DNA of 64,000 nucleotides, taken from Perognathus longimembris pacificus (Eukaryota > Chordata > Mammalia > Rodentia > Heteromyidae). Positions 45,833-56,486 of this stretch are shown one piece after another. Under the pieces are notes generated by a model. The model worked only from the letters and a program-made list of their open reading frames with translations, was not told where the DNA came from and made no database searches. The DNA is taken from assembly GCF_023159225.1 (NCBI RefSeq), contig NC_063166.1, forward strand, positions 40,968,149 to 41,032,148, given 5' to 3'. Each line of letters begins with the position of its first letter. Position 1 is the first letter of the stretch. Both the position numbers and the translations under genes were made by a program.

Positions 45833-46555
45833 ATGTCAGGTGACTGGTTGGCCTGGAGCTGGAGTGATCCGAGGGCCCAGGGAGTGCAGGTGTACCTGGA
45901 AGTAGAGGTGTATCTGCAGTGATTCAGGGCACAACTGAAAGAAAGGATGGCACAAGGCTGCCTTTTTCAGACTCGCTCATTGAAGTGTGTTCCAGACTTC
46001 AGATGGCTGGAGCTGGCATTTCAGAGTTACTGTGATACTGGAGAAAAAAATGGGCACCTGCTTCCTAAAATGTCTATGCAAGCGAGGCATTTTTCCTCTG
46101 CTCCCAGTTCTCTGGGCTCCCCTTCATTGTTTCCACAGCTGAAGTCTGAAGAGCACAGCCTATCCCTCCTTGGCAGCACCTCTATACTACCATCTTCGCC
46201 AGGATGGCTTTGCCTTGTTAAGATGCGCTCCATGAATTAAAATGAAATTGTCACTGCTTGGTACTACAGCCTAATATGGTTTGACATTATGTGCCAGCAG
46301 CTACAGAAAACACACTTTTATCACATTTATTCTTTCAGAGAAGAGTCTCTAAAGACTCACAGCAGACATTCACTTAGTTAAATCTGAATGAAGCCAAAGT
46401 GAACAGTCTATGTTACTCTTCATGTTCAAAAGAACAGCCCCCATCTGTCCTGATATGGTCATAAAATGGTGTTAAGAAAAGATGATCGTGTTTAGAAACC
46501 AAAACCTGAAGTGTTCAAACCAGAACAAAAAATATTGCAGATATTGAACATTTTC
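45833..46555. other. Unique, less AT-rich intron segment
   Basis: No repeat family was recognised. Open frames exist on both strands (for example 45947-46240 +), but neither a domain nor splice context supports coding. Confidence 0.5.
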
Positions 46556-46559
46556 TTTT

Positions 46560-46812
46560 CTTTTCTTTTAACTTTTCCTTTCTTTCCCTGGTACTGGGGC
46601 TTGAATTTAGGAGTTGAACACTATTCTTTACCTTTTTTACTCAAGACTGACTCTACCACTTGAGCCATAGCTACACTTTAGTGGTTAACTGAAGGTAAAA
46701 GTCTCAAAAACTTTCCTTCTTCAGGGCTGACTCCAAATCCTGACCCTCGGATCTCAGCCTCAGCCTTCTGATTAGCTAGGATTAGAGGTATGAGCCACTG
46801 GTGCCCAGCTTA
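46560..46812 (-). mobile_element. B1-dID type SINE
   Basis: A TTTTC-rich tail is followed in antisense by CCCTGGTACTGGGGCTTGAA, CTACCACTTGAGCCATAGC, GTTAACTGAAGGTAAAAG and GATTAGCTAGGATTAGAGG. Confidence 0.82.
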
Positions 46813-47270
46813 TTTTATTTATTTAATTTTTTAGCTTGTTCTTTGTTGCCTAAAACATATAATGTAGGATCAGCAAGCACACACAGTCACTAATCGCAAC
46901 CTAGTGTTGATCTACACTTAGAATTCCATGTCACTTTAAAACAAAGAGAAAAAAAATGATTTGTGTAACTTTGCAAGCATACTTTAGAGTCTTAACTGCC
47001 TTTTATCTAGATGAACACCCAGAGAGAGACTGAAGAGTGAGGGACTCCAGGGCATTTGAATTTGATTCTATAGCTCTCCTGAAACAAAAATTCCATAGAA
47101 CAATATCTGTAGTTATGAAGAATTTATATTTCTTCTCCCATTCGTGTCTCTGCGAGGAAGAAGGGTTATTTTCCCAAAGAGATGGTAGAGAGTAGATACT
47201 GGTGGGAAGATAAGAATATAATTCAAATTCTTTCATTCCTGGAAACAGAAATTTCCCCTTTTAAAAGAAT
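46813..47270. other. Unique intron
   Basis: Nothing recognisable was seen. Confidence 0.5.
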
Positions 47271-47276
47271 TTAAGC

Positions 47277-47525
47277 AAGCCAGGTGCTTGTGACCTGCGC
47301 CTGTAATCCTAGAAATTTGGAAGGCTTAGATCTGAGGATCATAGTTCGATGCCAGTCTGGGTAGGAAAGTCTGTGAGACTCTTAATCCCAATTAACCACC
47401 AAAAAACCAGAAGTAGCACTGTGGCTCAAGTGGTAGAGTGCTAGCCTTGAGCAAAAAAGGCTCAGCATCTAGGCCCTGAGTTCAAGTCACATGAGTACCA
47501 CCACCACTACCATCACCCACCCCCA
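47277..47525 (+). mobile_element. B1-dID type SINE with ACC-repeat tail
   Basis: GCCAGGTGCTTGTGACCTG, CGCCTGTAATCCTAG, CCCAATTAACCACC, TGTGGCTCAAGTGGTAGAG and GGCCCTGAGTTCAAGTC appear in sense order. The tail is a short ACC-rich microsatellite (47495-47525). Confidence 0.87.
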
Positions 47526-47725
47526 CCAATCATAACAACAAATTAGGCAAAATTGAAGAATTACATTGAAAGGTTCCATTGATGAAATATACCTGAAAAA
47601 GTGGGAAAACTGAATTGTAGTAAATATTTACAACGAAGAAGGATCATTCCTGCCTCTCTTATCAAAATAGCTTCTGATTTTGAAGGACCCTATGATTATA
47701 TTGAACAAAATTCCATATTTGTTTT

Positions 47726-47985
47726 GGTTTTTAGTACTTTTGTCTGCATGTGTTTCTGTTGTGAGACTTAAATGCCTGACCTCAGGTTCTCACTTAGCCT
47801 TTTTGTTCAAGGCTGGAACTCTATTATTTGAGACACAGCTCCACTTTTGGTTTTTCTGGTTAATTGGAGGTAAGGGATTTATAACTTTCCTGCCTGAGCT
47901 GAATGACTGTCAAGCCATGATCCTGAGATCTCAATCTCCTGTGTAGCTAGGAATGTAACTGTGAGCCATCAGCACCTGGCTTAAT
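47726..47985 (-). mobile_element. B1-dID type SINE
   Basis: Antisense order: TTGTTCAAGGCTGGAACTC, TATTTGAGACACAGCTCC, GTTAATTGGAGGTAAGG, GAGATCTCAATCTCC and CATCAGCACCTGGCTT. Confidence 0.82.
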
Positions 47986-48420
47986 TTGTAGTTCTTAATA
48001 TTGAATACTATGAGGCTGAAAGAATTTTTACATCTATCAAATTAATTCATTCTTAAGATTTCTTCCAAAATAACTCTTATGTGGGCCTTTTGTATCATCT
48101 GATAAAATGAATACTGATCTGATAACATCAACCGAATTCCCAACCAAATTCTTTTCATTGTCAGATAAGTTACATAAATGAGGGGGCTGAGGGAAAGATG
48201 GCAATGCAAGATTCATTTAAAAAAATAAATGTTAAATTTCAAGATAGTTACAGCTTAGCTTTCAACATAGTTCTCAAGTCCATGAAGTTGATCTAGTTGC
48301 TGATAGAAGTTTTTCATGTAAAACAATACTGAAGGATTTTATCCTGCACTTCATAGGAATGTACATTTAAAACTAAACTTTAATGTGTCAGAAAATAATT
48401 ACAGTAATTTGGTGGTATTG
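47986..48420. other. Unique intron
   Basis: Nothing recognisable was seen. Confidence 0.5.
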
Positions 48421-48426
48421 ATGAGG

Positions 48427-48705
48427 TGTTGCAGAAACCCTGTCTGCATCACATGGTCTACCTCTGTGTCTCCCAGGTGAGCATTACGCATCGCCTGGTC
48501 TACCTATGTTTCTCCTGGATGAGCATTGCACACATCTATGTGGACTCCTCTCCTCATCCGATGTTCAGAAGGCTTAAGTCCAGCCCTCCTTTGTCCTAAT
48601 TACTTCTCCAACACCGGCTCTGCTTTTGAGGCTGCCTCTCTAAGGGCCTCACTTCTAGGCCTCTCACATTGGAATTCATATTGCCATAATAAATATATAT
48701 GACCT
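48427..48705 (+). mobile_element. Candidate solo LTR with 42-bp tandem duplication
   Basis: The segment begins TGTTGCAGAAACCC and has two 42-bp direct units (48446-48487 and 48488-48529). It contains a polyadenylation-like AATAAATA near 48690. The local base composition is less AT-rich than its surroundings. The family is unknown and no TSD was found. Confidence 0.4.
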
Positions 48706-49279
48706 ACTTAGAGTTTATTAGTTTTCCCATATTTTGCCTTATTTTATTTTTTCCTTACTTTGTTTCCTTTTTCCTTAATTTTTCTTGTTTTATTTTTCCT
48801 TATTTTATTTCTACTACATGTAATATGTTCACGTGATATGGTCCTGAAAACACACTTAAAATTTAGATACTGAAAAGATGACAGCTTATATCAAAGCACT
48901 CTATTCTAAGAAAGCACATATTAACAACATAAAAGAAAAACCTAAACTTATACTTTGCCTTTTGGATGCATTTTAGACATTTTATAAATACTCTTTCATA
49001 AGTATGTGTGCTGAATCTGAACTTTTCTTTTGCTTCTAGTATACTCTTTGAATAATTCAGTTTTCTTTAACCAGAATCAACTCTAACTTTTTATCTTTCC
49101 CCGGAATTTTTATAAAATAATAGAGGCCAGTTATAATGCATCACTTATAAATTATTATAAATTAAATTATTGTGCTTGAGATATGGCAATACTGCCAACA
49201 TTTTTTTCTCAAAATGTTCATCCTTTAGGCAGTATAGGGGAAGTGAAATTTTACACAAGAACCCTAGTCTAGAAATACC

Positions 49280-49283
<4 letters not shown>
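48706..49283. other. Unique T-rich intron
   Basis: A repetitive TTTTATTTTTCCTTA-like patch lies at 48725-48810. Nothing else was recognised. Confidence 0.5.
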
Positions 49284-49315
<32 letters not shown>

Positions 49316-49332
49316 GTATATACATATACGTA

Positions 49333-49348
<16 letters not shown>
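49284..49348. repeat. TA/TACG microsatellite
   Basis: TA units interrupted by CGTATA and CATATA continue into the T-run of the adjacent SINE. Confidence 0.92.
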
Positions 49349-49366
<18 letters not shown>

Positions 49367-49560
49367 TTTTGCCAGTCCTGGGGCTTGGACTCAGGGCCTG
49401 AGCACTGTCCCTGGCTTCTTTTGCTCAAGGCTAGCACTCTGCCACTTGAGCCACAGCGCCACTTCTGGCTATTTTCTGTATATGTGGTTCTGGGGAATTG
49501 AACCCAGGGCTTCATGTATAGGAGGCAAGCACTCTTGTCCCTAGGCCATATCCCCAGCCC
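49349..49560 (-). mobile_element. IDL-Geo type SINE
   Basis: A T-run is followed by GCCAGTCCTGGGGCTTGGA and, at the end, CATATCCCCAGCCC. The flanks CCAACTATAT (left, before the TA repeat) and CCAACTAATAT (right) suggest the duplication, partly overwritten by the TA microsatellite. Confidence 0.9.
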
Positions 49561-50164
49561 CAACTAATATTTCTAAAATATTAAAAAAAAGACTGCCCAA
49601 AATTCAAAATTAAGAACATACAGAATCTCAAATAACTCTTTTTAAGTATCTTTCACACACTAACTTTTCAAAAATAATGTCAAGGTGTTGATCAGTGAAC
49701 TGTGTTATTTACTTTTCTGGGCAACTTATTGTTCAAATAAAATGGTTTTGTAGAGACCTCTCAGTTGTTATTGTACAGCCTTTAATATTGTGGGAGCATC
49801 TGTTTAAATTCCTGCTTTACCACTTACTGAAAAGATAACTTGTCCCCTCCACCATCACTGGCACTCATTGATAGGACCTAGGCCATAATATTCCAGGACA
49901 TCCGCTGCGTGAGGTCTCAGCACACTTCCATCCTCACAGGCACCTGCACAGAGAGACTGTGCACAGGGAGCTGCTCTCAACAGCGATGACTGTGCTACTT
50001 CCCTGGCAGTCTCATCATTGTCATCATGTCACCAGTTGGCAGTTCACATTATTTTGTCGAGATTTTTCCATTGCTGTTTCTTTTATCTTTTATTATTTTT
50101 TTAAAAAAACAATATAAACAACTTGACATGAGTATATGATATCTTGTTTGCCTTCTTTTCCCAG
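49561..50164. other. Unique intron before the second exon
   Basis: This ends with the pyrimidine-rich acceptor tract. No repeat was recognised. Confidence 0.55.
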
Positions 50165-50244
50165 AATGGAGTCCACTGAAAAATGTGAAGTGATAATTCA
50201 ACATTTTAATGGAAAATACCTGAAAACACCACCAGGCATCCCAG
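50165..50244 (+). CDS. RBMS3: RBMS3 coding exon, central/C-terminal part of RRM2
   Basis: This 80-bp exon completes the arginine codon begun in the exon at 28958-29115, finishing RNP1 as RGVGFARM. It continues through helix 2 (MESTEKCE) into [15 protein letters not shown] and leaves one base of the next codon, which fits the alanine expected in the family. The acceptor is a strong pyrimidine tract ending TTTTCCCAG, and the donor CAG|GTAAGA is close to consensus. [10 protein letters not shown] separates RBMS3 from RBMS1 (KFIKTPPGV, as I recall). The sequence reads E-V-I-I before QHF, where I remember E-V-V-I in other mammals, so one V-to-I change (ATA codon) may be lineage-specific. RRM2 should finish in the next exon, which lies beyond this window. 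Confidence 0.93.
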
Positions 50245-50854
50245 GTAAGAAATGTCATTAAGAAATCACTCAAACTAGTGCTAGACATATTGCTGTTATT
50301 AAAAGGACATGGTAAAGCCTTTCTTGGTGTTTGGAAAAAGTACATTTTTTTATAGATGTGCATTTAAAAATACCAAAAAGTAACTCATCTTCCTCAAAAG
50401 TGTATTGGTGATTTTTTTTCTGGTTTTCTTTGAATCTCTGCTGCATAATTCTACAAAATGGCTTAGAAGGAAAACACAGCAAAGCAGAAATAAAGAATGT
50501 ACTGGAAATAGGGAAGTTAATGACTCTTAACATAAATATTGCAACCTTGATGTATAATTAATAAAAGAGCTAAGCATGGCAAAGCCCACAGATGGATGCC
50601 AGCCCCTAGCTGTCTCTCACAAGCCCACGTAAACAACAATACCGAAAGGACAGTAAATTTAAAAACTTATGCAATTTAGCACTGTCATGCAACCTGAAGG
50701 GAATAATTTTATATTTTACATAAATATCAGTTAGTAGCACACTAAAAAATTAAAAATACTCTCCATTCACGAGAGATAGTTTCAATTTAGACTATCCAAT
50801 GATATCTCACATTTCCTCAAGGCAAAATTCTTAAGGTTTCACACACGTTATTAC
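50245..50854. other. Unique intron after the second exon
   Basis: Nothing recognisable was seen beyond the splice donor. Confidence 0.55.
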
Positions 50855-51084
50855 AAAGATATAACTCTAGGGGCTGGGAATATGGCCAACTGGCAAGAGT
50901 GCTTGCCTCATATACATGAAGCCCTGGGTTCGATTCCTCAGCACCACATATACACCAAAAGGCCAGAAGTGGCATTGTGGCTCAAGTGGCAGAGTGCTCT
51001 AGCCTTGAGCAAAAAGAAGCCTGGGACAGTGTTCAGGCCCTGAGTTCAAGGCCCAGGACTGGAAAAAATAAAGATGTAACTCTA
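50855..51084 (+). mobile_element. IDL-Geo type SINE with 15-bp TSD
   Basis: The element (50870-51069) runs from GGGGCTGGGAATATGGCC to GCCCAGGACTGG with a short A-rich tail. AAAGATATAACTCTA (50855-50869) recurs with one mismatch at 51070-51084. Confidence 0.92.
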
Positions 51085-51299
51085 TGCTATTAAGAATTAC
51101 GTTCAAAAGAAAAGAAATGACTATATTATAGAGTTTCAAATGCCTCAACTCCATAGTAATCTTACTGTATGAGGCATAGGAGATATTTGATATGAGATAA
51201 GATTCTTTTTTCTGAAAATTAAAGAACAAAAATTCAAGAAAGTACTTAAAGCAAAGTAAGTTTATTTACTGGGAAAAGGAAAGAATGAAAAGTTAGTGG

Positions 51300-51545
51300 A
51301 GCCTATCTTGATGGCTCACTCCTGTAATCATAGCTGAGATATGAGGATCCTGGTTTAAAGTCAGCCAGGTCAGGAAAGTCTGGAAGACTCTCATCTACAA
51401 TTAATCAAAAAGCCAAATTGGAGGTATGGCTCAAGTGATAGAGCTCCAGCCTGGTGGAACAAAGCTAAAGGACAGTGCTCAGGCCAGGAGGAAGAACTGG
51501 AAGAAAAAAGGAAGAGAGGGAAGGGGGAGGGGAAGGGAAATGATG
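51300..51545 (+). mobile_element. B1-dID type SINE with purine-rich tail
   Basis: TTGATGGCTCACTCCTGTAATC, AGTCAGCCAGGTCAGG, CATCTACAATTAATC and GGTATGGCTCAAGTGATAGAG appear in sense order. The tail is a GGAAGA/GGGA-rich tract from 51480. Confidence 0.78.
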
Positions 51546-52234
51546 GACAGAGTTGCTAGTGGCAGTAGGCTCTCTAAAGTGGAAACTTTCCTGTTGAGCA
51601 TGCAGTCTCCTTGCTGGGTAGCCAGATGTTTGGTCCCTGATTCCCTTCCCTCTGAGGGAAGCCTATCTTTCTCTAGTTTGATTGGTTAAATTCAGCCAAT
51701 CCCTGTTGGAAGCCATTGTGATTGGCTCCCTGTACTCTGGAACCTGAGCCATCAGTCCCCTTCAGATTGAAATCCTCATACTTCAAAGCACAATGGCAGA
51801 CATGGGAGAGTTTACTTTCCCCTTTGCCTTTCCAAAAATGTTTTTTGATTGGATCACTTGCCTAGGAACTCAAGCAATTTCTTTTCTGATTGGATCTTCC
51901 CACATTGGATCATGAAGGTGGAAGTGAGAGAGCTTGCCTTCCACCATACAACAACTTTAGTTAGCACACATGTCAGTCTTGGAACCCTATGAGTCCACTG
52001 GGTACAAGAGAGATGATTTATTCTATGTCATCGTTCCCTCTTCCATGTTGACCTTTATTCCAACTACCGTTTTCTTCTAACTACCTAGTTGAGTTCAGCT
52101 AGCTATCCTCATCTTTAAAAACTAAAGAAAAGGTAAAGTAAGGGGAAACTAATGGATAAAGAACTGTTTGCCTACTGTGCATTGACTTTTCCCCTTTTGT
52201 TAGGATGCTTCTCAGGGGGCAAAGTGCAAATTCT

Positions 52235-52272
<38 letters not shown>

Positions 52273-53400
52273 CTTTTTTTTCTTTCTAAGCTAGATTTCA
52301 ACAATGATTGTTTCACAATGCATGTTCTATGTAAAACCTATTAAGAGACTTTTAGGGTTGTGTGTTTCCATCCCTTAGACAAGACTGAATATATAGAAGA
52401 GGAAATGTGAACACAGAGATCGATATTGTTGTGGGGTAGTCAGGGCTTTTATGACTCGATTGGTTTGAGGAGGGAGGTCAAGAAAGCAGGAAGATCCTTC
52501 ATGCTACACTTGGATGATGTGGAAATCCAAAGAGACTGAATACCAGTTAATCAGCAAGTGGGCACACAGGATGGCTCGCCATGATTTGGTTATCTTCCAT
52601 TTAGCACATTCCCTAGAGAATCGACTGCATTCTGATCCAATCACAGACATATGGTGTTGTTAAGAAACAAGTTAGCAGTTTTCATCTCAGCATGTAAACT
52701 GCCCTTGCATTTCAGAAGACATGCTATTTTTTCTCTCTCTCCTTCTCTCTCCCTCCCCCCGCCCTCAGCATAAATAGACGTTTAAGACACTTGGCTCAGA
52801 CTTGTCATTGAGTAGAGTAGTTGCGGGGTTAGTGGATTTTCTTCATATTTATCCAAGTTTATCCCAGTTTATCTAACAGATGCCTGCATACTTTGAAAGC
52901 ATTCATACTTGTTGTGAATTATATGACTATGTAAAAAAAAATAAGCCAACTATGTAGAACTTGTTGCTAATTAAAGTTTCAACTTTCTAGATTTCTTCCT
53001 TTTGGGAAAAGATATACTGAAATCCTTCTTGACCTGATGACTTGAAAACATCTTGTTTGATATTCCCCTTAGACCATTGAGCTGGCTAACATAATGCTAA
53101 AGACAAAGCAAGTGTCTACAAATCCCCAAATGTTGTACATAGGCTGTGTTATTAACCTATCTAATATCATAGCTACACCCAATGGAAATAGTGTGAATAG
53201 CAGGAACTTCGTTGTGAGATTCTCACTCGTCTCTCATGGGAGCAAGAAAAAAGAATAGTAATGGTCAATTAAAACTCGTTGAGATGTAATTTTATGCTTC
53301 TATGCATTGCATTCAATATAATAGAATTAAGTGTATAATGTTGATCAATAGTACTTGCATTTGCTTATTTATGCATCCTTTTGAAAATCACATAGAACTT
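51546..53400. other. Unique intron with a TG tract
   Basis: A GT microsatellite lies at 52238-52271 and a CT-rich patch at 52730-52762. No exon or interspersed repeat was recognised in about 1.9 kb. Confidence 0.55.
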
Positions 53401-53638
53401 CATAAAAGATTCCTTCCTTTATTTATTTATTTATTCCCAGTCCTGGGGCTTGAATTCTGGGCCTGAGTACTGTCCCTGGCTTCTTTTTGCTCAAGGCTAG
53501 CACTCTGCCACCTGAGCCACAGCGCCATTTCTGTCCATTTTCTGTATATGTGGTGCTGGGGAATCAAACCCAGGGCTTCATGTATATGAGGCAAGCACTC
53601 TTGCCATTAGGCCATATTCCCAGCCCCCATAAAAGTTT
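53401..53638 (-). mobile_element. IDL-Geo type SINE with TTTA-repeat tail
   Basis: The antisense element (53412-53627) has the tail replaced by TTTA units. It runs from CCCAGTCCTGGGGCTTGAA to CCATATTCCCAGCCCC. CATAAAAGATT (53401-53411) and CATAAAAGTTT (53628-53638) are the TSD. Confidence 0.9.
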
Positions 53639-54925
53639 CAAATGCTAACTAAACATACTTCATCTTTGATAGGTAGATTTTGTGTGGAACAAAAGGCACA
53701 TAATGAAGGATTGGGTGTTTTGGAAGGTACAGTAGTAAAATGCCCTCATTGGGTACAATTTTTAAGTCATGGCAATGTATAATCAAATCTAGGAAGTATG
53801 GTCTACCTTTATTCCCCTAGCTTATTTACTAATACCACTGAACTATTCTCAGGCTTATCTTAAACCAATTTTCTATTTGTATTGAAGGCAGAGTGGAATA
53901 TCATAAGATACTCCAGATAACAGGTTGAAGGCAATGCTTTATTTTTGTTTTGAAGAGACCAGTTTCCTAATCTGGTTCATCCAGTGCTTCTTGGCATACT
54001 AGTTAAAATCAATACAGATTAATCTGAAGTGAAAAAATATAATTTAAAAAATTTGGAAAACCTTAATATTCTATAGTAACATGATTTAGTATGTTTGAAT
54101 TCAGAAGTTTATAGTCTTGCAGAGTGAATATTGATGGATTCCCTGAAATATTTTCGAATTACCTGAATGAATGAATGAATGAATGATCATCAGGTCTCCC
54201 GCAAATGGATGCAAAAGTTGAATGCTGACTCATTGAGCTCCCTGACTGTCCTGTGAGGAGAAATGAGAGTGTCTGCATTCAGCCTTTTAGTCTTATTCTA
54301 AGCAAGTGCACAGCACTTGGTGCTGTGGGTACATGGCTTGCTTCCCAGTTTAGGGATGGCATAGGGAAGCATCCATGTGCTGTTGAGCAAACATAGCGCC
54401 CTTTTTATTTTTGTATTTTATATAAAATGCATCATATGTAGACAACATATGTATCATATACAAATACATACATACATATATATATATATATTCCTTAATT
54501 GACTGCACAAAAGGATTGCAATCCAACATGTCAGTTAATAAGTACAATGTATCTTGGTCAATGTCACCCCTCCCATCCTTCTCCACCATCTCTATCAACT
54601 CCACCCATCCCTTCCAGTTTCCTGGTTCCATTTTCAAATTTCAATTAAAAAATTAAATTTCAAATTTTAAAATTTCATAGTTTGGGGTATTGACAAGGAC
54701 ATATAATACAGATCACACTTACATTGCCACCATCACTTTTTCTGTCATTATTGTAAAGGATAGTTTGCTTGTTAAACATGATTCATGCTGCTATTGAGCT
54801 TCAATACCTGACAGATGATGCTAGTTGAAATGGAGTTTCATAGACAGCTTGCTGTGGATCATATTTTCTCTCTTTCCAGGACCTTTCTGCTTATTTATAA
54901 AGAAATCAAATTTTTGATTGTTGTT
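53639..54925. other. Unique intron
   Basis: GAAT units lie at 54162-54186 and a TA tract at about 54476-54490. No other element was recognised. Confidence 0.55.
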
Positions 54926-54929
54926 TGTT

Positions 54930-55005
54930 TGTGACAGGGTCTCACTAGGTAGCCCAGGCTAGCCTGATACTTGTGACCTTTCTGTTTCAAGCTCGCCAGT
55001 GTTAA
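54930..55005 (-). mobile_element. B1-derived SINE fragment
   Basis: GACAGGGTCTCACTAGGTAGC followed by CCAGGCTAGCCTGATACTTG is the antisense central part of a B1 monomer after a TTTG-rich tail. Confidence 0.7.
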
Positions 55006-55905
55006 AAAGACTATCATTAATTAATACATGATAGATTATTAGTACTTATCCAGTGTCTCCAAACTAACATTGTTCGCTTCAGATTTTGATTGCCTGTTGA
55101 ATGAAATATATATAACTATTTATTACTGGTATATATGTGAAAAGAAGCTAACAGATCAGGCATCAGGGTTGCCCTAGCTTAGAAAGGAGAGGAGGCCAGA
55201 AGTGTGTGTTAAATAATGTCAATCAGGTAAGCTATGTAATCTAATGCGGTATATTCTGTCTCCCCTAGAGAAAAAATGGAAATACAGAATTACACAAATG
55301 TTGCATGTCCTACATATTGATCTTGTTGCTTTTGCAGCAAAATGAATGATCATTAGTTGCTCTCCTGACTAACCCCAGACATTTCTTTGTCCTGGACTGA
55401 ATTGCACATATATATTGTGCAACTCCAAAGAATTCCACTTTCAAATATCTAGCAAAAACAAAGGTTAAGTTTGCAAACCCTTCAAGAATGTGTAGGGTAT
55501 GAACTTGAAATGTTCAATTTCAAAGAGTCCCCAGAGCAGAGAACCATGAGCCTACGTCTGTAAATGCCGGTATTGATGAGCAAAACATGTAGACTGGTTT
55601 ATAGGTAAGTGAATCACACATTCTTTCTCAGAGAAGCTGGTAAAATGGAATGATTCATTTCTGGTATGATTTTCTTATATCTTTAGGTAATTCTTTCTTA
55701 TCCCAATGGAGCTCTATGAAACTGGGAAGGTCTAGAAGGGAACTTTTACATTAGAGGCCATTTTGAACTTTTACAAATGTTGTTAGCAAGAGAAACTTAG
55801 ACACGTAATTAAGTATGGTATCAGTGAGGATGGAGGCTCTGCACAGCAGCTGCTGTGCTTCCCCCGCAGCGGTGAAACAGGTGTTCACTACCACATCCAG
55901 AGCCA
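55006..55905. other. Unique intron
   Basis: Nothing recognisable was seen. Confidence 0.5.
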
Positions 55906-55907
55906 TA

Positions 55908-55983
55908 CATTGTTTTGTCCAGGCTGGACTTGCACTATGATTCTTTGATATCCACCTCCCAAGTAGCTATGATTATAGGCTTT
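55908..55983 (-). mobile_element. B1-like SINE fragment
   Basis: GTCCAGGCTGGACTTGCAC and CCCAAGTAGCTATGATTATAGG form the antisense 5' part of a B1-type unit. Confidence 0.6.
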
Positions 55984-56441
55984 ACTAAAGCCTCTGAACC
56001 TGGAAGAGTGTCTTAACCAATACTTTTGTGCTTTTGGCATAATGTTGTTACTTCTCATAGGTGAAATCTCACAACACTCTTCATTCCTAATATAACATTA
56101 TAATGATGTGAAATTTTTTTTATTAGTGCTTTTGGTACAGATATATAGACCAGCAGATTTTGTCTGGAGTGCTAAGTTGATTGGAGGATCTGCTTATTTA
56201 AAGAAGTTGTGATTTCATGGACAGAGAAGAAGGACAAGGGAGTTTTCTAGACATCTTTCAACCTATGAACAATCTTTCTCAATTATTTCTAAAATAGCAA
56301 ATCTATTCATATCTGCACAAATATGCAAATTGAAAACTTCACAGCCGAAGCTTACAAAAAGAATAGTAATAAATCCTTGCTTTTATTTCTAAAACTTCTG
56401 GGATCTGCCTCTGTCAGCCTCACTGATGAGTGGTTAAAAGT

Positions 56442-56486
<45 letters not shown>

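Larger units (their letters stand above)
29116..50164 (+). other. RBMS3: Complete RBMS3 intron (21,049 bp), phase 2
   Basis: The intron runs from GTAAAA at 29116 to the AG at 50163-50164. It interrupts the arginine codon inside RNP1, so it is a phase 2 intron. It contains two inverted L1 copies, over a dozen dimeric SINEs, MER5A pieces and a long C-rich tract. Confidence 0.9.

Noticed and set aside
45947..46240. A 97-residue + strand frame and a 68-residue - strand frame in a less AT-rich segment, considered as a nested gene or alternative exon.
   Set aside because: Neither shows a domain, codon bias or flanking splice signals that I can support; chance open frames of this size are expected in 64 kb.
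28958..50244. RBMS-like coding as a processed pseudogene.
   Set aside because: The two segments are separated by 21 kb, have correct splice sites and matching phases, and carry no stops, so they are exons of the functional gene.
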